DNA of 64,000 nt from Pseudomonas sp. PDM04 (lineage in GTDB: Bacteria > Pseudomonadota > Gammaproteobacteria > Pseudomonadales > Pseudomonadaceae), in NCBI RefSeq assembly GCF_014851765.1, contig NZ_JACVAI010000003.1, forward strand, positions 124,001-188,000, written 5' to 3'. Position 1 is the first letter of the stretch; each line of letters opens with the position of its first letter. The notes beneath the pieces were generated by a model. The model saw only the letters and a program-made list of their open reading frames with translations, had not been told where the DNA came from and ran no database searches. The translations under genes were made by a program, and so were the position numbers. Positions 1-15,480 of the stretch are shown here, one piece after another.

Positions 1-1034
<1,034 letters not shown>

Positions 1035-1035
<1 letters not shown>

Positions 1036-2498
1036 TGTCCCTGAGCCTGAACAAGATTTTTGCCCACGCCGGCCGCGATCTGTTGATCCGTGAGTTGACG
1101 ATCGACAGTCGCAACGTGCGGGCCGGCGACCTGTTCCTGGCCGTGCCGGGCGGGCGCTTCGATGGTCGCGCGCACATTGGCGACGCCCTGCAGCGTGGCG
1201 CGGCGGCGGTGGCCTATGAAGTCGAAGGCGCGACCGTGTTGCCGATCACCGATGTGCCGTTGATTCCGGTCAAGGGATTGGCGGCGCAGCTGTCGGACAT
1301 CGCCGGGCGTTTTTACGGTGACCCGAGCCGCCACCTGAACCTGGTGGGCGTGACCGGCACCAATGGCAAGACCAGCGTGACCCAACTGGTGGCCCAGGCC
1401 CTGGATCTGCTCGGCCAGCATTGCGGCATCGTCGGCACGCTGGGCACCGGTTTTTACGGCGCGCTGGAAAGCGGCCTGCACACCACGCCGAACCCGATTG
1501 CCGTCCAGGCGACCCTGGCTGACCTGAAAAAAGCAGGCGCCAAGGCCGTGGCCATGGAAGTGTCGTCCCACGGCCTGGACCAGGGGCGTGTGACCGCGTT
1601 GGCGTTTGACGTGGCGGTGATGACCAACCTGTCCCGCGACCACCTGGATTACCACGGCACCATGCAGGCCTACGGCGAAGCCAAGGCCAGGCTGTTTGCC
1701 TGGAATGACCTGAAGTGCCGCGTGGTCAATCTCGACGACGAATTCGGTCGGCAACTGGCGGGTGAAAAACGCGAGTCGCGCCTGATCACCTACAGCTTGC
1801 TGGATCGCAGCGCGTACCTGTTCTGCCGTGATGCGCAATTTGACGACGAAGGCGTGCGTGCCACGCTGGTCACGCCGCAGGGCGAGCATCATCTGCGCAG
1901 CACCTTGCTCGGTCGCTTCAACCTGAGCAACGTGCTGGCCGCGATCGGCGCCTTGCTCGGTCTCGACTACGCCCTGGATGAAATCCTCAAGGTCCTGCCG
2001 AAGCTCGAAGGCCCGGCAGGACGCATGCAGCGCCTGGGAGGCGGTACTCAGCCGCTGGTGGTGGTCGATTACGCCCACACCCCGGATGCCCTGGAAAAAG
2101 TACTGACAGCCCTGCGCCCGCACGCCAAGGGGCGGCTGCTGTGTCTGTTCGGTTGTGGCGGCGATCGCGATCGCGGCAAGCGCCCGTTGATGGCCGAGGT
2201 GGTCGAGCGTCTGGCCGACGGCGTGCTGGTTACCGATGACAATCCGCGTACCGAAGACCCGGCGGTGATCTTCGATGACATTCGTGCCGGCTTCGCCCAT
2301 GCGGACAACGTGACTTTCGTCGCCGGTCGTGGCCTGGCGATTGCCCAATTGATCGCGGGCGCTTCGGCGGATGACGTGATCGTCCTGGCCGGCAAAGGCC
2401 ACGAGGACTATCAGGAAATCAACGGCCAGCGCCACGACTTCTCGGATCTGGTCGAGGCCGACCGTGCCTTGACCGCGTGGGAGGTGGCCCATGCTTAA
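1035..2498 (+). CDS. murE: UDP-MurNAc-tripeptide synthetase MurE
   Basis: Cytoplasmic ATP-dependent ligase adding meso-diaminopimelate to UDP-MurNAc-L-Ala-D-Glu. It has 487 residues, the usual length. The Mur-ligase P-loop GTNGKT is at residues 108-113. The DNPR motif (residues 402-405) is the signature of enzymes that select meso-DAP rather than lysine, as expected for a Gram-negative. The start overlaps the ftsI stop by one base and the end overlaps murF by 8 bases, so it belongs to the tightly packed dcw operon. Confidence 0.98.
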
Positions 2499-3858
2499 GG
2501 CCCTGAAACTGAGTGAACTGACCGTTGCATTGAATGGCCGTCTGCTCAGCGCCGATGCCAGTTTCAATGGCGTCAGCATCGACAGCCGCGCCATCAAGCC
2601 GGGCCAGTTGTTCATCGCGCTGGCCGGTCCGCGTTTCGATGGTCATGACTATTTGAACGACGTCGCGGCCAAAGGCGCCGTGGCGGCGCTGGTCGAGCGC
2701 GAAGTCGCTGACAGCAGCCTGCCGCAATTGCGGGTGGCTGATACCCGTCAGGCGCTGGGCCAACTGGGGGCGCTGAACCGTGCGGCGTTTACCCACCCGG
2801 TCGCCGCCGTTACCGGTTCCAGCGGCAAGACCACGGTCAAGGAAATGCTCGCGAGCATCCTGCGCACGCGCGGTCCGGTCCTGGCCACCCGTGGCAACCT
2901 GAATAACGACCTCGGCGTGCCGCTGACGCTGCTGGAACTGGCACCTGAGCATACGGCCGCAGTGATTGAACTGGGGGCCTCGCGCCTCGGCGAAATTGCC
3001 TACACCGTGGCCATGACCAAGCCTCATGTCGCCATCCTCAATAACGCCGGGACCGCCCACGTGGGCGAATTCGGCGGCCCGGAAAAAATTGTCGAAGCCA
3101 AGGGCGAGATCATCGAAGGGCTGGCGGCCGACGGCGTTGCCGTCCTCAATCTGGACGACAAGGCCTTCGGGATCTGGAAGACCCGTGCCGCCGGTCGCAA
3201 GGTACTGACCTTCGCCCTGGACAACACCGACGCCGATTTCCATGCCAGCGACCTGGGCCGCGACGCGCGCGGTTGCCCGTCGTTCAAGTTGCACACGCCC
3301 ATGGGGGTGGAGCACGTTCAACTGAACCTGCTCGGCACCCATAACGTGGCCAATGCCATGGCGGCGGCCGCCGCTGCGCACGCCCTGGGCGTGTCGTTGT
3401 TCGGCATCGCCACCGGCCTTGGTGCGGTGCAGCCGGTCAAGGGCCGCACCGTCGCGCAATTGGCCAGCAATGGCATGCGCGTGATCGATGACACCTACAA
3501 CGCGAACCCCACTTCCATGTGTGCTGCCGTTGATATACTCGCCGGCTTTTCCGGGCGCACCGTTCTGGTGCTCGGCGATATCGGCGAGCTGGGCGACTGG
3601 GCGGAGCAGGGGCACCGCGACGTGGGCGCTTATGCCCGTGGCAAGGTTTGTGCGCTGTATGCCGTGGGGCCGCTGATGGCTCACGCCGTGAAAGCGTTCG
3701 GCGAACAGGCTTATCACTTCGCCACCCAGGCTGAACTGATCAAGGCCCTCGGCGCCGAGCAAGACACCAACACCACCATTTTGATCAAGGGCTCGCGCAG
3801 CGCTGCGATGGAAAACATCGTCGCGGCTCTGTGCGGTTCCAGTCTGGAGAAACATTAA
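2491..3858 (+). CDS. murF: UDP-MurNAc-tripeptide:D-Ala-D-Ala ligase MurF
   Basis: Cytoplasmic ligase that completes the UDP-MurNAc-pentapeptide by adding D-Ala-D-Ala. It has 455 residues with the P-loop GSSGKT at residues 109-114 and the three-domain Mur ligase layout. The ATG lies inside the murE 3' end (8-base overlap), and the TAA shares its last base with the mraY ATG. Its substrate dipeptide is made by ddlB, encoded further down the same cluster. Confidence 0.98.
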   Translation: MLKALKLSELTVALNGRLLSADASFNGVSIDSRAIKPGQLFIALAGPRFDGHDYLNDVAAKGAVAALVEREVADSSLPQLRVADTRQALGQLGALNRAAFTHPVAAVTGSSGKTTVKEMLASILRTRGPVLATRGNLNNDLGVPLTLLELAPEHTAAVIELGASRLGEIAYTVAMTKPHVAILNNAGTAHVGEFGGPEKIVEAKGEIIEGLAADGVAVLNLDDKAFGIWKTRAAGRKVLTFALDNTDADFHASDLGRDARGCPSFKLHTPMGVEHVQLNLLGTHNVANAMAAAAAAHALGVSLFGIATGLGAVQPVKGRTVAQLASNGMRVIDDTYNANPTSMCAAVDILAGFSGRTVLVLGDIGELGDWAEQGHRDVGAYARGKVCALYAVGPLMAHAVKAFGEQAYHFATQAELIKALGAEQDTNTTILIKGSRSAAMENIVAALCGSSLEKH

Positions 3859-4940
3859 TGCTGCTGCTGCTAGCGGAGTATCTGCAACAGTTCTACAAAG
3901 GCTTCGCGGTCTTCCAGTACCTGACCCTGCGCGGGATTCTCGGTGTGCTGACCGCGCTGGTCCTGTCGCTGTGCTATGGCCCGTGGATGATCCGCACCCT
4001 GCAGAACCGTCAGATCGGCCAGTCCGTGCGTAATGACGGTCCGCAGTCGCACCTCTCCAAATCCGGTACGCCGACCATGGGTGGCGCGCTGATCCTGTCG
4101 TCCATCGGCGTCAGCACCCTGTTGTGGGCCGACCTGAGCAACCGTTACGTCTGGGTGGTGTTGCTGGTGACGTTGCTGTTCGGTGCCATCGGCTGGGTCG
4201 ATGACTATCGCAAGGTGATCGAGAAGAACTCCAAGGGCCTGCCGAGCCGCTGGAAGTATTTCTGGCAGTCGGTGTTTGGCCTGGCGGCGGCGATCTTCCT
4301 CTACAAGACTGCCGCGACTCCGGTCGAAACCACCCTGATCCTGCCGATGCTCAAGGACTACAGCATTGCGTTGGGGGCCGGGTTCATCGTCCTGACCTAC
4401 TTCGTGATCGTCGGCTCGAGCAACGCGGTCAACCTGACCGATGGCCTCGATGGCCTGGCAATCATGCCGACCGTGATGGTCGGCGGTGGCCTGGGGATCT
4501 TCTGCTACCTGTCGGGTAACGTGAAGTTCGCCGAGTACCTGCTGATCCCCTACGTGCCGGGCGCGGGCGAGCTGATCGTATTCTGCGGCGCCCTGATTGG
4601 CGCGGGCCTCGGGTTCCTCTGGTTCAACACCTATCCAGCCCAGGTTTTCATGGGTGACGTCGGCGCACTGGCGCTGGGCGCCGCCCTGGGCACCATCGCG
4701 GTGATCGTCCGCCAGGAAATCGTCCTGTTCATCATGGGCGGCGTGTTCGTGATGGAAACCCTGTCGGTGGTCATCCAGGTGGCCTCCTTCAAGCTGACCG
4801 GGCGTCGCGTGTTCCGCATGGCGCCGATTCACCACCACTTTGAACTCAAGGGCTGGCCCGAGCCGCGTGTGATCGTCCGTTTCTGGATCATCACCGTGAT
4901 TCTCGTGCTGATTGGCCTTGCCACCCTGAAGCTGAGGTAG
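3858..4940 (+). CDS. mraY: Phospho-MurNAc-pentapeptide transferase MraY
   Basis: Integral membrane enzyme forming lipid I from UDP-MurNAc-pentapeptide and undecaprenyl phosphate. The product has 360 residues and about ten hydrophobic segments. The catalytic acidic motif is seen as DD at residues 115-116, with the NLTDGLDGL motif near residue 195 and a C-terminal HHH motif near residue 325. An upstream in-frame ATG at 3831 lies inside murF. The ATG at 3858 is preferred because it overlaps the murF stop by one base and gives the normal MraY N terminus. Confidence 0.97.
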   Translation: MLLLLAEYLQQFYKGFAVFQYLTLRGILGVLTALVLSLCYGPWMIRTLQNRQIGQSVRNDGPQSHLSKSGTPTMGGALILSSIGVSTLLWADLSNRYVWVVLLVTLLFGAIGWVDDYRKVIEKNSKGLPSRWKYFWQSVFGLAAAIFLYKTAATPVETTLILPMLKDYSIALGAGFIVLTYFVIVGSSNAVNLTDGLDGLAIMPTVMVGGGLGIFCYLSGNVKFAEYLLIPYVPGAGELIVFCGALIGAGLGFLWFNTYPAQVFMGDVGALALGAALGTIAVIVRQEIVLFIMGGVFVMETLSVVIQVASFKLTGRRVFRMAPIHHHFELKGWPEPRVIVRFWIITVILVLIGLATLKLR

Positions 4941-4945
4941 AACGA

Positions 4946-6292
4946 GTGTCCCTGATCGCTTCTGACCACTTCCGCATCGTTGTCGGCCTCGGCAAGAGCG
5001 GCATGTCCCTGGTTCGCTTCCTGGCGAACCGGGGCACGTCGTTTGCCGTCGCCGATACGCGGGAAAATCCACCGGAACTGGCCACGCTCAAGCGTGACTA
5101 TCCGCACGTGGAAGTGCGTTGTGGCGAGCTGGACGTGGAATTCCTGTGCCGTGCCGACGAGCTCTACGTGAGTCCCGGCCTGGCGCTGGCGACCCCGGCC
5201 CTGCAGGCCGCTGCCGCCCGTGGCGTGAAGTTGTCCGGCGACATCGAGCTGTTCGCGCGTAACGCGAAGGCGCCGATCGTGGCCATCAGCGGCTCCAATG
5301 CGAAAAGCACCGTGACCACCCTGGTCGGCGAGATGGCCGCTGCCGCAGGCAAGCGTGTCGCCGTCGGCGGCAACCTGGGCACCCCGGCGCTGGACCTGCT
5401 GAACGATGACATCGAGCTGTACGTGATGGAGCTGTCGAGTTTCCAGCTGGAAACCACCGACCAGCTCAACGCCGAAGTGGCGACCGTGCTCAACATCAGC
5501 GAAGACCACATGGACCGCTACAGCGGTCTGCCGGCCTATCACCTGGCCAAGCACCGGATCTTCCGTGGCGCCCGGCAGTTCGTGGTCAACCGTCAGGACG
5601 CCTTGAGCCGCCCGTTGATGGGTGAAGGCCAGCCGTGCTGGACCTTCGGGCTGGGCAAACCCGATTTCAAGGCTTTCGGTATCCGCGAAGAGAACGGCGA
5701 GAAATACCTGGCCTTCGAATTCCAGAACCTGATGCCAGTGCGCGAATTGAAGATTCGCGGTGCCCACAACCAGTCCAACGCTCTGGCAGCCCTGGCCCTG
5801 GGGCATGCGGTCGGCCTGCCATTCGACGCCATGCTCTCGAGCCTGCGCACCTTCGCCGGCCTCGAGCATCGTTGCCAGTGGGTGCGTGACCTGGACGGCG
5901 TGAGCTACTACAACGATTCCAAGGCCACCAACGTGGGTGCCGCACTGGCGGCCATCGAGGGCCTGGGTGCAGACATCGACGGCAAGCTGGTATTGATCGC
6001 CGGTGGCGACGGCAAGGGTGCCGAGTTCAAGGACCTGCGCGACCCGGTGGCCGCGAACTGCCGCGCCGTCATTTTGATGGGCCGCGACAGCGACAAGATT
6101 GGCGCGGCCATCGGCGAGGCGGTGCAGCAGATTCGGGTCGACTCGCTGCTCGAAGCCGTGGCGCAGTGCCGCGCCGTGGCGCAACCGGGCGACGCCGTGT
6201 TGCTGTCGCCGGCCTGTGCCAGTTTCGACATGTTCAAGAATTACGAAGACCGTGGTCACCAGTTCGTCCAAGCCGTGGAGGATCTGGCATGA
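4946..6292 (+). CDS. murD: UDP-MurNAc-L-alanine:D-glutamate ligase MurD
   Basis: Cytoplasmic ligase adding D-Glu to UDP-MurNAc-L-Ala. It has 448 residues, an N-terminal Rossmann-like motif (VGLGKSG) and a P-loop written SGSNAKST (residues 115-122), a variant of the usual GTNGKST. The start codon is GTG, five bases after the mraY stop. The stop overlaps the ftsW ATG. Confidence 0.97.
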   Translation: MSLIASDHFRIVVGLGKSGMSLVRFLANRGTSFAVADTRENPPELATLKRDYPHVEVRCGELDVEFLCRADELYVSPGLALATPALQAAAARGVKLSGDIELFARNAKAPIVAISGSNAKSTVTTLVGEMAAAAGKRVAVGGNLGTPALDLLNDDIELYVMELSSFQLETTDQLNAEVATVLNISEDHMDRYSGLPAYHLAKHRIFRGARQFVVNRQDALSRPLMGEGQPCWTFGLGKPDFKAFGIREENGEKYLAFEFQNLMPVRELKIRGAHNQSNALAALALGHAVGLPFDAMLSSLRTFAGLEHRCQWVRDLDGVSYYNDSKATNVGAALAAIEGLGADIDGKLVLIAGGDGKGAEFKDLRDPVAANCRAVILMGRDSDKIGAAIGEAVQQIRVDSLLEAVAQCRAVAQPGDAVLLSPACASFDMFKNYEDRGHQFVQAVEDLA

Positions 6293-7506
6293 GTCTGCTG
6301 AACATCATCAAGCCGTACCCTTCGCCGATCATCACCGGGCGCGGTATCGACCTCGATTTCCCGATGCTCGCCGGTTGCCTGGCGTTGCTTGGGCTCGGGC
6401 TGGTCATGATTGCCTCGGCCTCGACCGAAGTGGCGGCGGTGCAATCGGGCAGCGCCCTGTACTACATGATCCGCCACCTGATTTACGTGGCGCTGGGCCT
6501 GGGGGCCTGCGTGGTCACCATGATGATTCCGATCGCCACCTGGCAACGCCTGGGCTGGATGATGCTCATTGGTGCCTTCGGTTTGCTGGTGATGGTGATC
6601 ATCCCGGGGATCGGCCGTGAAGTGAACGGCTCGATGCGCTGGATCGGCTTCAGCTTTTTCAACGTGCAGCCTTCCGAGATCGCCAAGGTGTTCGTGGTGA
6701 TCTACCTCGCCGGTTATCTGGTGCGTCGCCAGAAAGAAGTGCGCGAGAGCTGGATGGGCTTCTTCAAGCCGTTCATCGTGCTGCTGCCGATGGCCGGCCT
6801 GCTGCTGATGGAGCCGGACTTCGGCGCCACCGTCGTGATGATGGGGGCGGCGGCGGCTATGTTGTTCCTCGGTGGCGTCGGGCTGTTCCGTTTCTCGCTG
6901 ATGGTGGTCCTGGCCGTCGCGGCGGTGGTGTTGCTGATCCAGGTGCAGCCTTATCGAATGGCGCGCCTGACCAACTTTGCCGACCCGTGGGCCGACCAGT
7001 TCGGTGCCGGCTATCAATTGTCCCAGGCCTTGATCGCGTTTGGTCGCGGGGAGTGGCTGGGGGTCGGCCTGGGCAACAGCGTGCAGAAACAGTTCTACCT
7101 GCCGGAAGCGCATACCGACTTCGTGTTCTCGGTCCTGGCCGAAGAGCTGGGCGCCGTCGGCTCCCTGTGCACCGTGGCGCTGTTCGTGTTCGTCTGTGTC
7201 CGCGGCATGTACATCGGCTACTGGGCCGAGAAGGCCAAGCAGTTCTTCGCCGCCTACATCGCTTATGGCCTGTCGTTCCTGTGGATTGGTCAGTTCCTGA
7301 TCAACATCGGTGTGAACGTCGGCCTGCTGCCGACCAAGGGCCTGACCTTGCCGTTCCTCAGTTATGGCGGCAGTTCGCTGGTGATCTGCTGCGCCTGTCT
7401 GGGCTTGTTGCTGCGCATCGAGTGGGAGAGTCGAACCCACTTGGGCAGCGAAGAGATGGAGTTCCATGAGAGCGACTTCGCCGAGGAGCCGAGCCATGGG
7501 CGCTAA
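6289..7506 (+). CDS. ftsW: Septal peptidoglycan glycosyltransferase FtsW
   Basis: SEDS-family integral membrane protein that polymerises glycan strands at the septum with FtsI. The product has 405 residues and about ten membrane segments. SEDS signatures include the QPSEIAK region after the second third of the N-terminal half and the C-terminal GLLPTKGLTLPFLSYGGSS segment. A longer in-frame ORF starts at 6166 inside murD. ATG 6289 is chosen because it makes the ATGA overlap with the murD stop and gives the canonical N terminus. The 3' end overlaps murG by 11 bases. Confidence 0.97.
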   Translation: MSLLNIIKPYPSPIITGRGIDLDFPMLAGCLALLGLGLVMIASASTEVAAVQSGSALYYMIRHLIYVALGLGACVVTMMIPIATWQRLGWMMLIGAFGLLVMVIIPGIGREVNGSMRWIGFSFFNVQPSEIAKVFVVIYLAGYLVRRQKEVRESWMGFFKPFIVLLPMAGLLLMEPDFGATVVMMGAAAAMLFLGGVGLFRFSLMVVLAVAAVVLLIQVQPYRMARLTNFADPWADQFGAGYQLSQALIAFGRGEWLGVGLGNSVQKQFYLPEAHTDFVFSVLAEELGAVGSLCTVALFVFVCVRGMYIGYWAEKAKQFFAAYIAYGLSFLWIGQFLINIGVNVGLLPTKGLTLPFLSYGGSSLVICCACLGLLLRIEWESRTHLGSEEMEFHESDFAEEPSHGR

Positions 7507-8558
7507 CGTGCTGATCATGGCGGGCGGCACCGGGGGCCATGTGTTCCCGGCGCTGGCCTGTGCCCGTGAGTTCCAGGTGCGCGGCTACACCGTGCACTGG
7601 CTCGGGACACCGCGCGGCATCGAAAACGATCTGGTGCCGATGGCCGGCATCGAACTGCATCGCATCAATGCCAGCGGTCTGCGCGGCAAGGGCAAGTTGT
7701 CCCTGCTCAAGGCGCCGTTGATGTTGCTCAAGTCGATCTGGCAGGCGCGCACGATCATTCGCCGGTTACGACCGGTGTGCGTGGTCGGCTTTGGCGGTTA
7801 TGTGACCGGTCCCGGTGGTGTCGCGGCCAAACTGGCCGGTGTGCCGGTGATCGTTCACGAACAGAACGCCGTGGCCGGTACCGCCAATCGGTTGCTGGTG
7901 CCGTTGGCCGCCCGAGTCTGTGAAGCGTTCCCCGACACCTTTACCCTGTCGGACAGCCGACGGACCACCGGTAATCCGGTGCGCCCGGAGCTGTTCCTCG
8001 ATACACAGCGACCTGCCCTGGCAGGTCGCAAGGCGCGTTTGCTGATCCTGGGCGGAAGCCTGGGCGCAGAGCCGTTGAACAAGTTGCTGCCTGAAGCCCT
8101 GGCGCAAGTCGCTCCCGACCTGCGCCCGGACGTGTTCCATCAGGCCGGCAAAAACCACGATGAAGTGACTGCAGAGCGCTATCGCGCGGCTGGCGTCGAG
8201 GCGCAAGTGCAGCCTTTCATCAAAGACATGGCCCAAGCCTATGGCTGGGCCGACCTGGTGGTGTGCCGCGCAGGCGCATTGACCATCAGTGAACTGGCCG
8301 CCGCCGGTCTGCCCTCGATGCTGGTGCCCTTGCCCCACGCGATCGACGATCACCAGACCCGCAACGCCGATTATTTGGCCCGTGAAGGCGCTGCCTTCCT
8401 GATGCCGCAAAGAACGACTGGCGCAGCGGATCTTGCCGCACGCCTGACAGAGGTTTTGATGCAGCCACAACGACTCACCGACATGGCGACCGCAGCACGT
8501 CGCCTGGCCAAACCCGATGCCACGCGCAATGTGGTCGATACCTGCCTGGAGGTGGCCC

Positions 8559-8566
<8 letters not shown>
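7496..8566 (+). CDS. murG: UDP-GlcNAc:lipid I N-acetylglucosaminyltransferase MurG
   Basis: Peripheral inner-membrane GT-B glycosyltransferase converting lipid I to lipid II. It has 356 residues with the N-terminal glycine-rich loop [10 protein letters not shown] (residues 10-19) and a second nucleotide-binding glycine loop ([10 protein letters not shown]). The ATG at 7496 overlaps the ftsW stop; the in-frame ATG at 7466 lies deeper in ftsW and is not needed. The 3' end overlaps murC. Confidence 0.97.
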
Positions 8567-10984
<2,418 letters not shown>

Positions 10985-10988
10985 GACC

Positions 10989-11858
10989 ATGCGAGGCGCT
11001 CAGCTCAGACATCAGCCCCCACCCGCACCCGGCCGCAAGCCGGTGCCACGGGGTGCCAGCCGAATGGTGGCCAAGGAGCCGATGTCCGCGCGCCTGCCGA
11101 AAGCCAATTTCGGCTTTCTCAAGGCCCTGTTCTGGCCGGTGCTGCTGGTGGGGCTGGGCTTCGGTACTTATGAAGGTGCGCAGCGTCTGTTGCCGTACGC
11201 CGACCGGCCGATCACCAAGGTCGCGGTGCAGGGCGACCTGAGTTACATCAGCCAGCAAGCGGTGCAGCAGCGGATCGCCCCCTACGTGGCCTCTAGCTTC
11301 TTCACCATCGACCTGGCGAGCATGCGCACCGAGCTGGAACAGATGCCCTGGATCGCCCACGCCGAGGTGCGTCGGGTGTGGCCGGATCAAGTGGTGATTC
11401 GCCTGGAAGAGCAATTGCCGGTGGCCCGTTGGGGCGATGAATCGCTGTTGAACAACCAGGGACAGGCGTTCACCCCGCGTGAACTGGCGAACTACGAACA
11501 CCTGCCACAGCTGTTCGGCCCACAGCGGGCCCAGCAGCAAGTAATGCAGCAATACCAGGTGCTGAGCCAGATGCTCAGGCCGCTGGGCTTCTCGATTGCG
11601 CGCCTGGAGTTGCGTGAACGGGGCAGCTGGTTCCTGACCACCGGTGCCGGCAGTTCGGGCCCGGGGATCGAACTGCTGTTGGGCCGTGGCAACCAGGTGG
11701 AAAAGATGCGCCGCTTCATTGCCATCTACGACAAGACGCTTAAAGAACAGATTACGAACATCGCGAGTATCGATCTGCGCTACGCCAACGGCCTTGCCGT
11801 CGGCTGGCGGGAACCGGTAGCGCCTACGACAGCCGAACCCGCTGTCGCGAAGAATTAA
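10989..11858 (+). CDS. ftsQ: Cell division protein FtsQ
   Basis: Bitopic inner-membrane divisome protein. The 289-residue product has a basic proline-rich cytoplasmic tail of about 43 residues, one membrane segment at about 44-62, a POTRA domain at about 75-145 (starting [10 protein letters not shown]) and the FtsQ beta domain. ATG 10989 follows the ddlB stop by four bases; an earlier in-frame ATG at 10956 lies inside ddlB. The partners FtsB and FtsL are encoded elsewhere. Confidence 0.95.
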   Translation: MRGAQLRHQPPPAPGRKPVPRGASRMVAKEPMSARLPKANFGFLKALFWPVLLVGLGFGTYEGAQRLLPYADRPITKVAVQGDLSYISQQAVQQRIAPYVASSFFTIDLASMRTELEQMPWIAHAEVRRVWPDQVVIRLEEQLPVARWGDESLLNNQGQAFTPRELANYEHLPQLFGPQRAQQQVMQQYQVLSQMLRPLGFSIARLELRERGSWFLTTGAGSSGPGIELLLGRGNQVEKMRRFIAIYDKTLKEQITNIASIDLRYANGLAVGWREPVAPTTAEPAVAKN

Positions 11859-11872
11859 GAGAGGCAGGACCC

Positions 11873-13132
11873 ATGGCAAACGTGCAAAGCGGCAAAATGA
11901 TCGTCGGTCTCGATATCGGCACCTCCAAGGTGGTGGCGCTGGTCGGTGAGGTCGCGGACGACGGCACGCTGGAAATCGTCGGGATCGGCACTCATCCGTC
12001 CCGCGGCCTGAAGAAAGGCGTGGTGGTGAACATCGAGTCCACCGTGCAGTCGATCCAGCGCGCCATCGAAGAAGCGCAGCTGATGGCCGGTTGCCGGATC
12101 CATTCGGCGTTCGTTGGCGTGGCCGGCAACCACATCCGCAGCCTGAACTCCCATGGCATCGTCGCCATTCGTGATCGCGAAGTCAGCTCCGCCGACCTCG
12201 AGCGCGTGCTCGACGCCGCCCAGGCCGTGGCGATTCCGGCGGACCAGCGCGTGCTGCACACACTGCCGCAGGATTACGTGATCGATAACCAGGAAGGCGT
12301 CCGCGAGCCCCTGGGCATGTCCGGCGTGCGCCTGGAAGCCAAGGTCCACGTGGTCACCTGCGCGGTCAACGCGGCACAGAACATTGAAAAATGCGTGCGT
12401 CGCTGCGGCCTGGAAATCGACGACATCATTCTCGAGCAACTGGCGTCCGCGTACTCGGTACTGACCGACGACGAGAAAGAACTGGGCGTGTGCCTGGTGG
12501 ACATTGGCGGTGGCACCACGGACATCGCGATCTTCACCGAAGGCGCGATCCGCCATACCGCAGTGATCCCGATTGCCGGCGATCAGGTGACCAACGACAT
12601 CGCGATGGCGTTGCGCACCCCGACCCAGTACGCCGAAGAAATCAAGATCCGCTATGCCTGCGCCCTGGCCAAGCTGGCCGGCGCCGGTGAAACCATCAAG
12701 GTGCCAAGCGTGGGCGACCGTCCGCCGCGCGAGCTGTCCCGCCAGGCCCTGGCCGAAGTGGTCGAGCCGCGTTACGACGAGCTGTTCACGCTGATCCAGG
12801 CCGAGCTGCGTCGCAGCGGCTACGAAGACCTGATCCCGGCAGGCATCGTGCTGACCGGCGGAACGTCGAAAATGGAAGGCGCCACCGAGCTGGCCGAGGA
12901 AATCTTCCACATGCCGGTGCGCCTGGGCGTGCCCCATGGCGTGAAAGGCCTGGATGACGTGGTGCGCAACCCGATCTATTCCACGGGCGTCGGCCTGTTG
13001 ATGTACGGCCTGCAGAAGCAGTCCGACGGGATTTCGTTCTCGGGCATCGGCAGCCGCGACAGCTACAGCAACGAAGAGCCCAAGGGTGCCCTGCTCGATC
13101 GCATCAAGAGCTGGGTACAAGGCAACTTTTAA
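11873..13132 (+). CDS. ftsA: Cell division ATPase FtsA
   Basis: Actin-like ATPase that tethers FtsZ filaments to the inner membrane. It has 419 residues: an N-terminal phosphate-1 motif (GLDIGTSKVVALVGE), a 1C subdomain, a phosphate-2 motif (DIGGGTTDIAI) and a C-terminal amphipathic membrane-targeting helix ending DRIKSWVQGNF. It follows ftsQ by 14 bases and precedes ftsZ by 105 bases. Confidence 0.97.
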   Translation: MANVQSGKMIVGLDIGTSKVVALVGEVADDGTLEIVGIGTHPSRGLKKGVVVNIESTVQSIQRAIEEAQLMAGCRIHSAFVGVAGNHIRSLNSHGIVAIRDREVSSADLERVLDAAQAVAIPADQRVLHTLPQDYVIDNQEGVREPLGMSGVRLEAKVHVVTCAVNAAQNIEKCVRRCGLEIDDIILEQLASAYSVLTDDEKELGVCLVDIGGGTTDIAIFTEGAIRHTAVIPIAGDQVTNDIAMALRTPTQYAEEIKIRYACALAKLAGAGETIKVPSVGDRPPRELSRQALAEVVEPRYDELFTLIQAELRRSGYEDLIPAGIVLTGGTSKMEGATELAEEIFHMPVRLGVPHGVKGLDDVVRNPIYSTGVGLLMYGLQKQSDGISFSGIGSRDSYSNEEPKGALLDRIKSWVQGNF

Positions 13133-13139
13133 AGGCGCC

Positions 13140-13156
13140 TCAGGCCACCGGCCTGA
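13140..13156 (+). promoter_or_regulatory. Stem-loop in the ftsA-ftsZ gap
   Basis: A perfect 7-bp stem (TCAGGCC / GGCCTGA) closed by an ACC loop lies eight bases after the ftsA stop and about 80 bases before ftsZ. It has no T-run, so it is not a standard terminator. It could mark RNA processing or stability that separates ftsA from ftsZ output (inference). Confidence 0.45.
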
Positions 13157-13237
13157 AGCGGCAAGAGCAAGCAGCAACAGCGTCACGCAGTAAAAGCAGT
13201 AGGCGAGAAAAACTAGAGAACGTAAAGGAGAGGGAAA

Positions 13238-14431
13238 ATGTTCGAACTCGTAGACAACGTCCCCGCAAGCCCGGTCATCAAGGTCATCGGTGTTGGCGGA
13301 GGTGGCGGCAACGCCGTCAATCATATGGTCAAGAGCAACATTGAAGGCGTTGAGTTCATCTGCGCCAACACTGATGCCCAGGCGCTGAAAAGCATCAGCG
13401 CGCGGACCATCCTGCAACTGGGTACCGGCGTGACCAAAGGTCTGGGCGCGGGTGCCAATCCAGAAGTGGGGCGTCAGGCCGCTCTCGAAGACCGTGAGCG
13501 CATTGCCGAAGTCCTGCAGGGCACCAACATGGTGTTCATCACCACGGGCATGGGCGGTGGTACCGGTACCGGTGCTGCGCCGATCATTGCCGAAGTGGCC
13601 AAGGAAATGGGGATTCTCACCGTTGCGGTGGTGACCCGTCCGTTCCCGTTCGAAGGCCGCAAGCGTATGCAACTGGCCGACGAAGGCATTCGTCTGCTGT
13701 CCGAAAGCGTCGACTCGTTGATCACCATTCCCAACGAGAAGCTGCTGACCATCCTGGGCAAGGACGCAAGCCTGCTGTCGGCTTTCGCCAAGGCTGACGA
13801 TGTACTGGCCGGTGCCGTTCGCGGTATCTCCGACATCATCAAGCGTCCGGGCATGATCAACGTCGACTTTGCCGACGTGCGTACCGTGATGAGCGAAATG
13901 GGCATGGCGATGATGGGCACTGGCTGTGCCAGCGGTCCGAACCGTGCACGCGAGGCCACTGAAGCGGCCATTCGCAACCCGTTGCTCGAAGACGTGAACC
14001 TGCAAGGTGCACGCGGCATCCTGGTGAACATTACCGCCGGTCCTGACCTGTCCCTGGGTGAGTACTCCGACGTGGGTAGCATCATCGAAGCCTTCGCTTC
14101 CGAGCACGCCATGGTCAAGGTCGGTACCGTGATCGATCCGGACATGCGCGATGAGCTGCACGTGACCGTGGTGGCCACCGGTCTGGGCGCGAAAATCGAG
14201 AAGCCTGTGAAGGTCATCGACAACACCGTTCACACTTCCCTGGCATCGCAACCGCAAGCAGCGGCCCCCGCTCGTCAGGAAGCGCCTGCGGTGAACTACC
14301 GTGACCTGGACCGTCCGACCGTCATGCGCAACCAGGCCCAGGCCGGTGCTGCGACTGCCGCGAAGATGAATCCGCAGGATGATCTGGACTACCTGGACAT
14401 CCCGGCATTCCTGCGTCGTCAGGCCGATTGA
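13238..14431 (+). CDS. ftsZ: Cell division tubulin homologue FtsZ
   Basis: GTPase that forms the Z-ring. It has 397 residues with the tubulin signature GGGTGTG at residues 106-112. The linker is Ala/Gln rich and the conserved C-terminal peptide (DYLDIPAFLRRQAD) docks FtsA and ZipA. A strong Shine-Dalgarno sequence (AAAGGAGAGGG) precedes the ATG, consistent with the high expression of FtsZ relative to the genes upstream. Confidence 0.98.
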   Translation: MFELVDNVPASPVIKVIGVGGGGGNAVNHMVKSNIEGVEFICANTDAQALKSISARTILQLGTGVTKGLGAGANPEVGRQAALEDRERIAEVLQGTNMVFITTGMGGGTGTGAAPIIAEVAKEMGILTVAVVTRPFPFEGRKRMQLADEGIRLLSESVDSLITIPNEKLLTILGKDASLLSAFAKADDVLAGAVRGISDIIKRPGMINVDFADVRTVMSEMGMAMMGTGCASGPNRAREATEAAIRNPLLEDVNLQGARGILVNITAGPDLSLGEYSDVGSIIEAFASEHAMVKVGTVIDPDMRDELHVTVVATGLGAKIEKPVKVIDNTVHTSLASQPQAAAPARQEAPAVNYRDLDRPTVMRNQAQAGAATAAKMNPQDDLDYLDIPAFLRRQAD

Positions 14432-14462
14432 TGGAATGTATCAGGGCTATGAAGGTGATTGG

Positions 14463-14491
14463 TGTTCAGCAAAGGCGTGGTCTGCTATCAT
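14463..14491 (+). promoter_or_regulatory. Candidate lpxC promoter
   Basis: An extended -10 element TGCTATCAT (14483-14491, hexamer TATCAT at 14486-14491) lies 53 bases before the lpxC ATG. The -35 region 17 bases upstream is weak (TGTTCA). lpxC is separated from ftsZ by 112 bases, so a dedicated promoter is plausible, but this is a pattern call only. Confidence 0.35.
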
Positions 14492-14507
14492 CGCCAGCCT
14501 TTGTTGA

Positions 14508-15455
<948 letters not shown>

Positions 15456-15480
15456 GTAAAAAACCTCTCTAGTTTTTTAA

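Noticed and set aside
11855-14257. 800-codon open frame on the minus strand
   Set aside because: Antisense across ftsA and ftsZ, including their gap; no domain pattern, typical GC-skew artefact.
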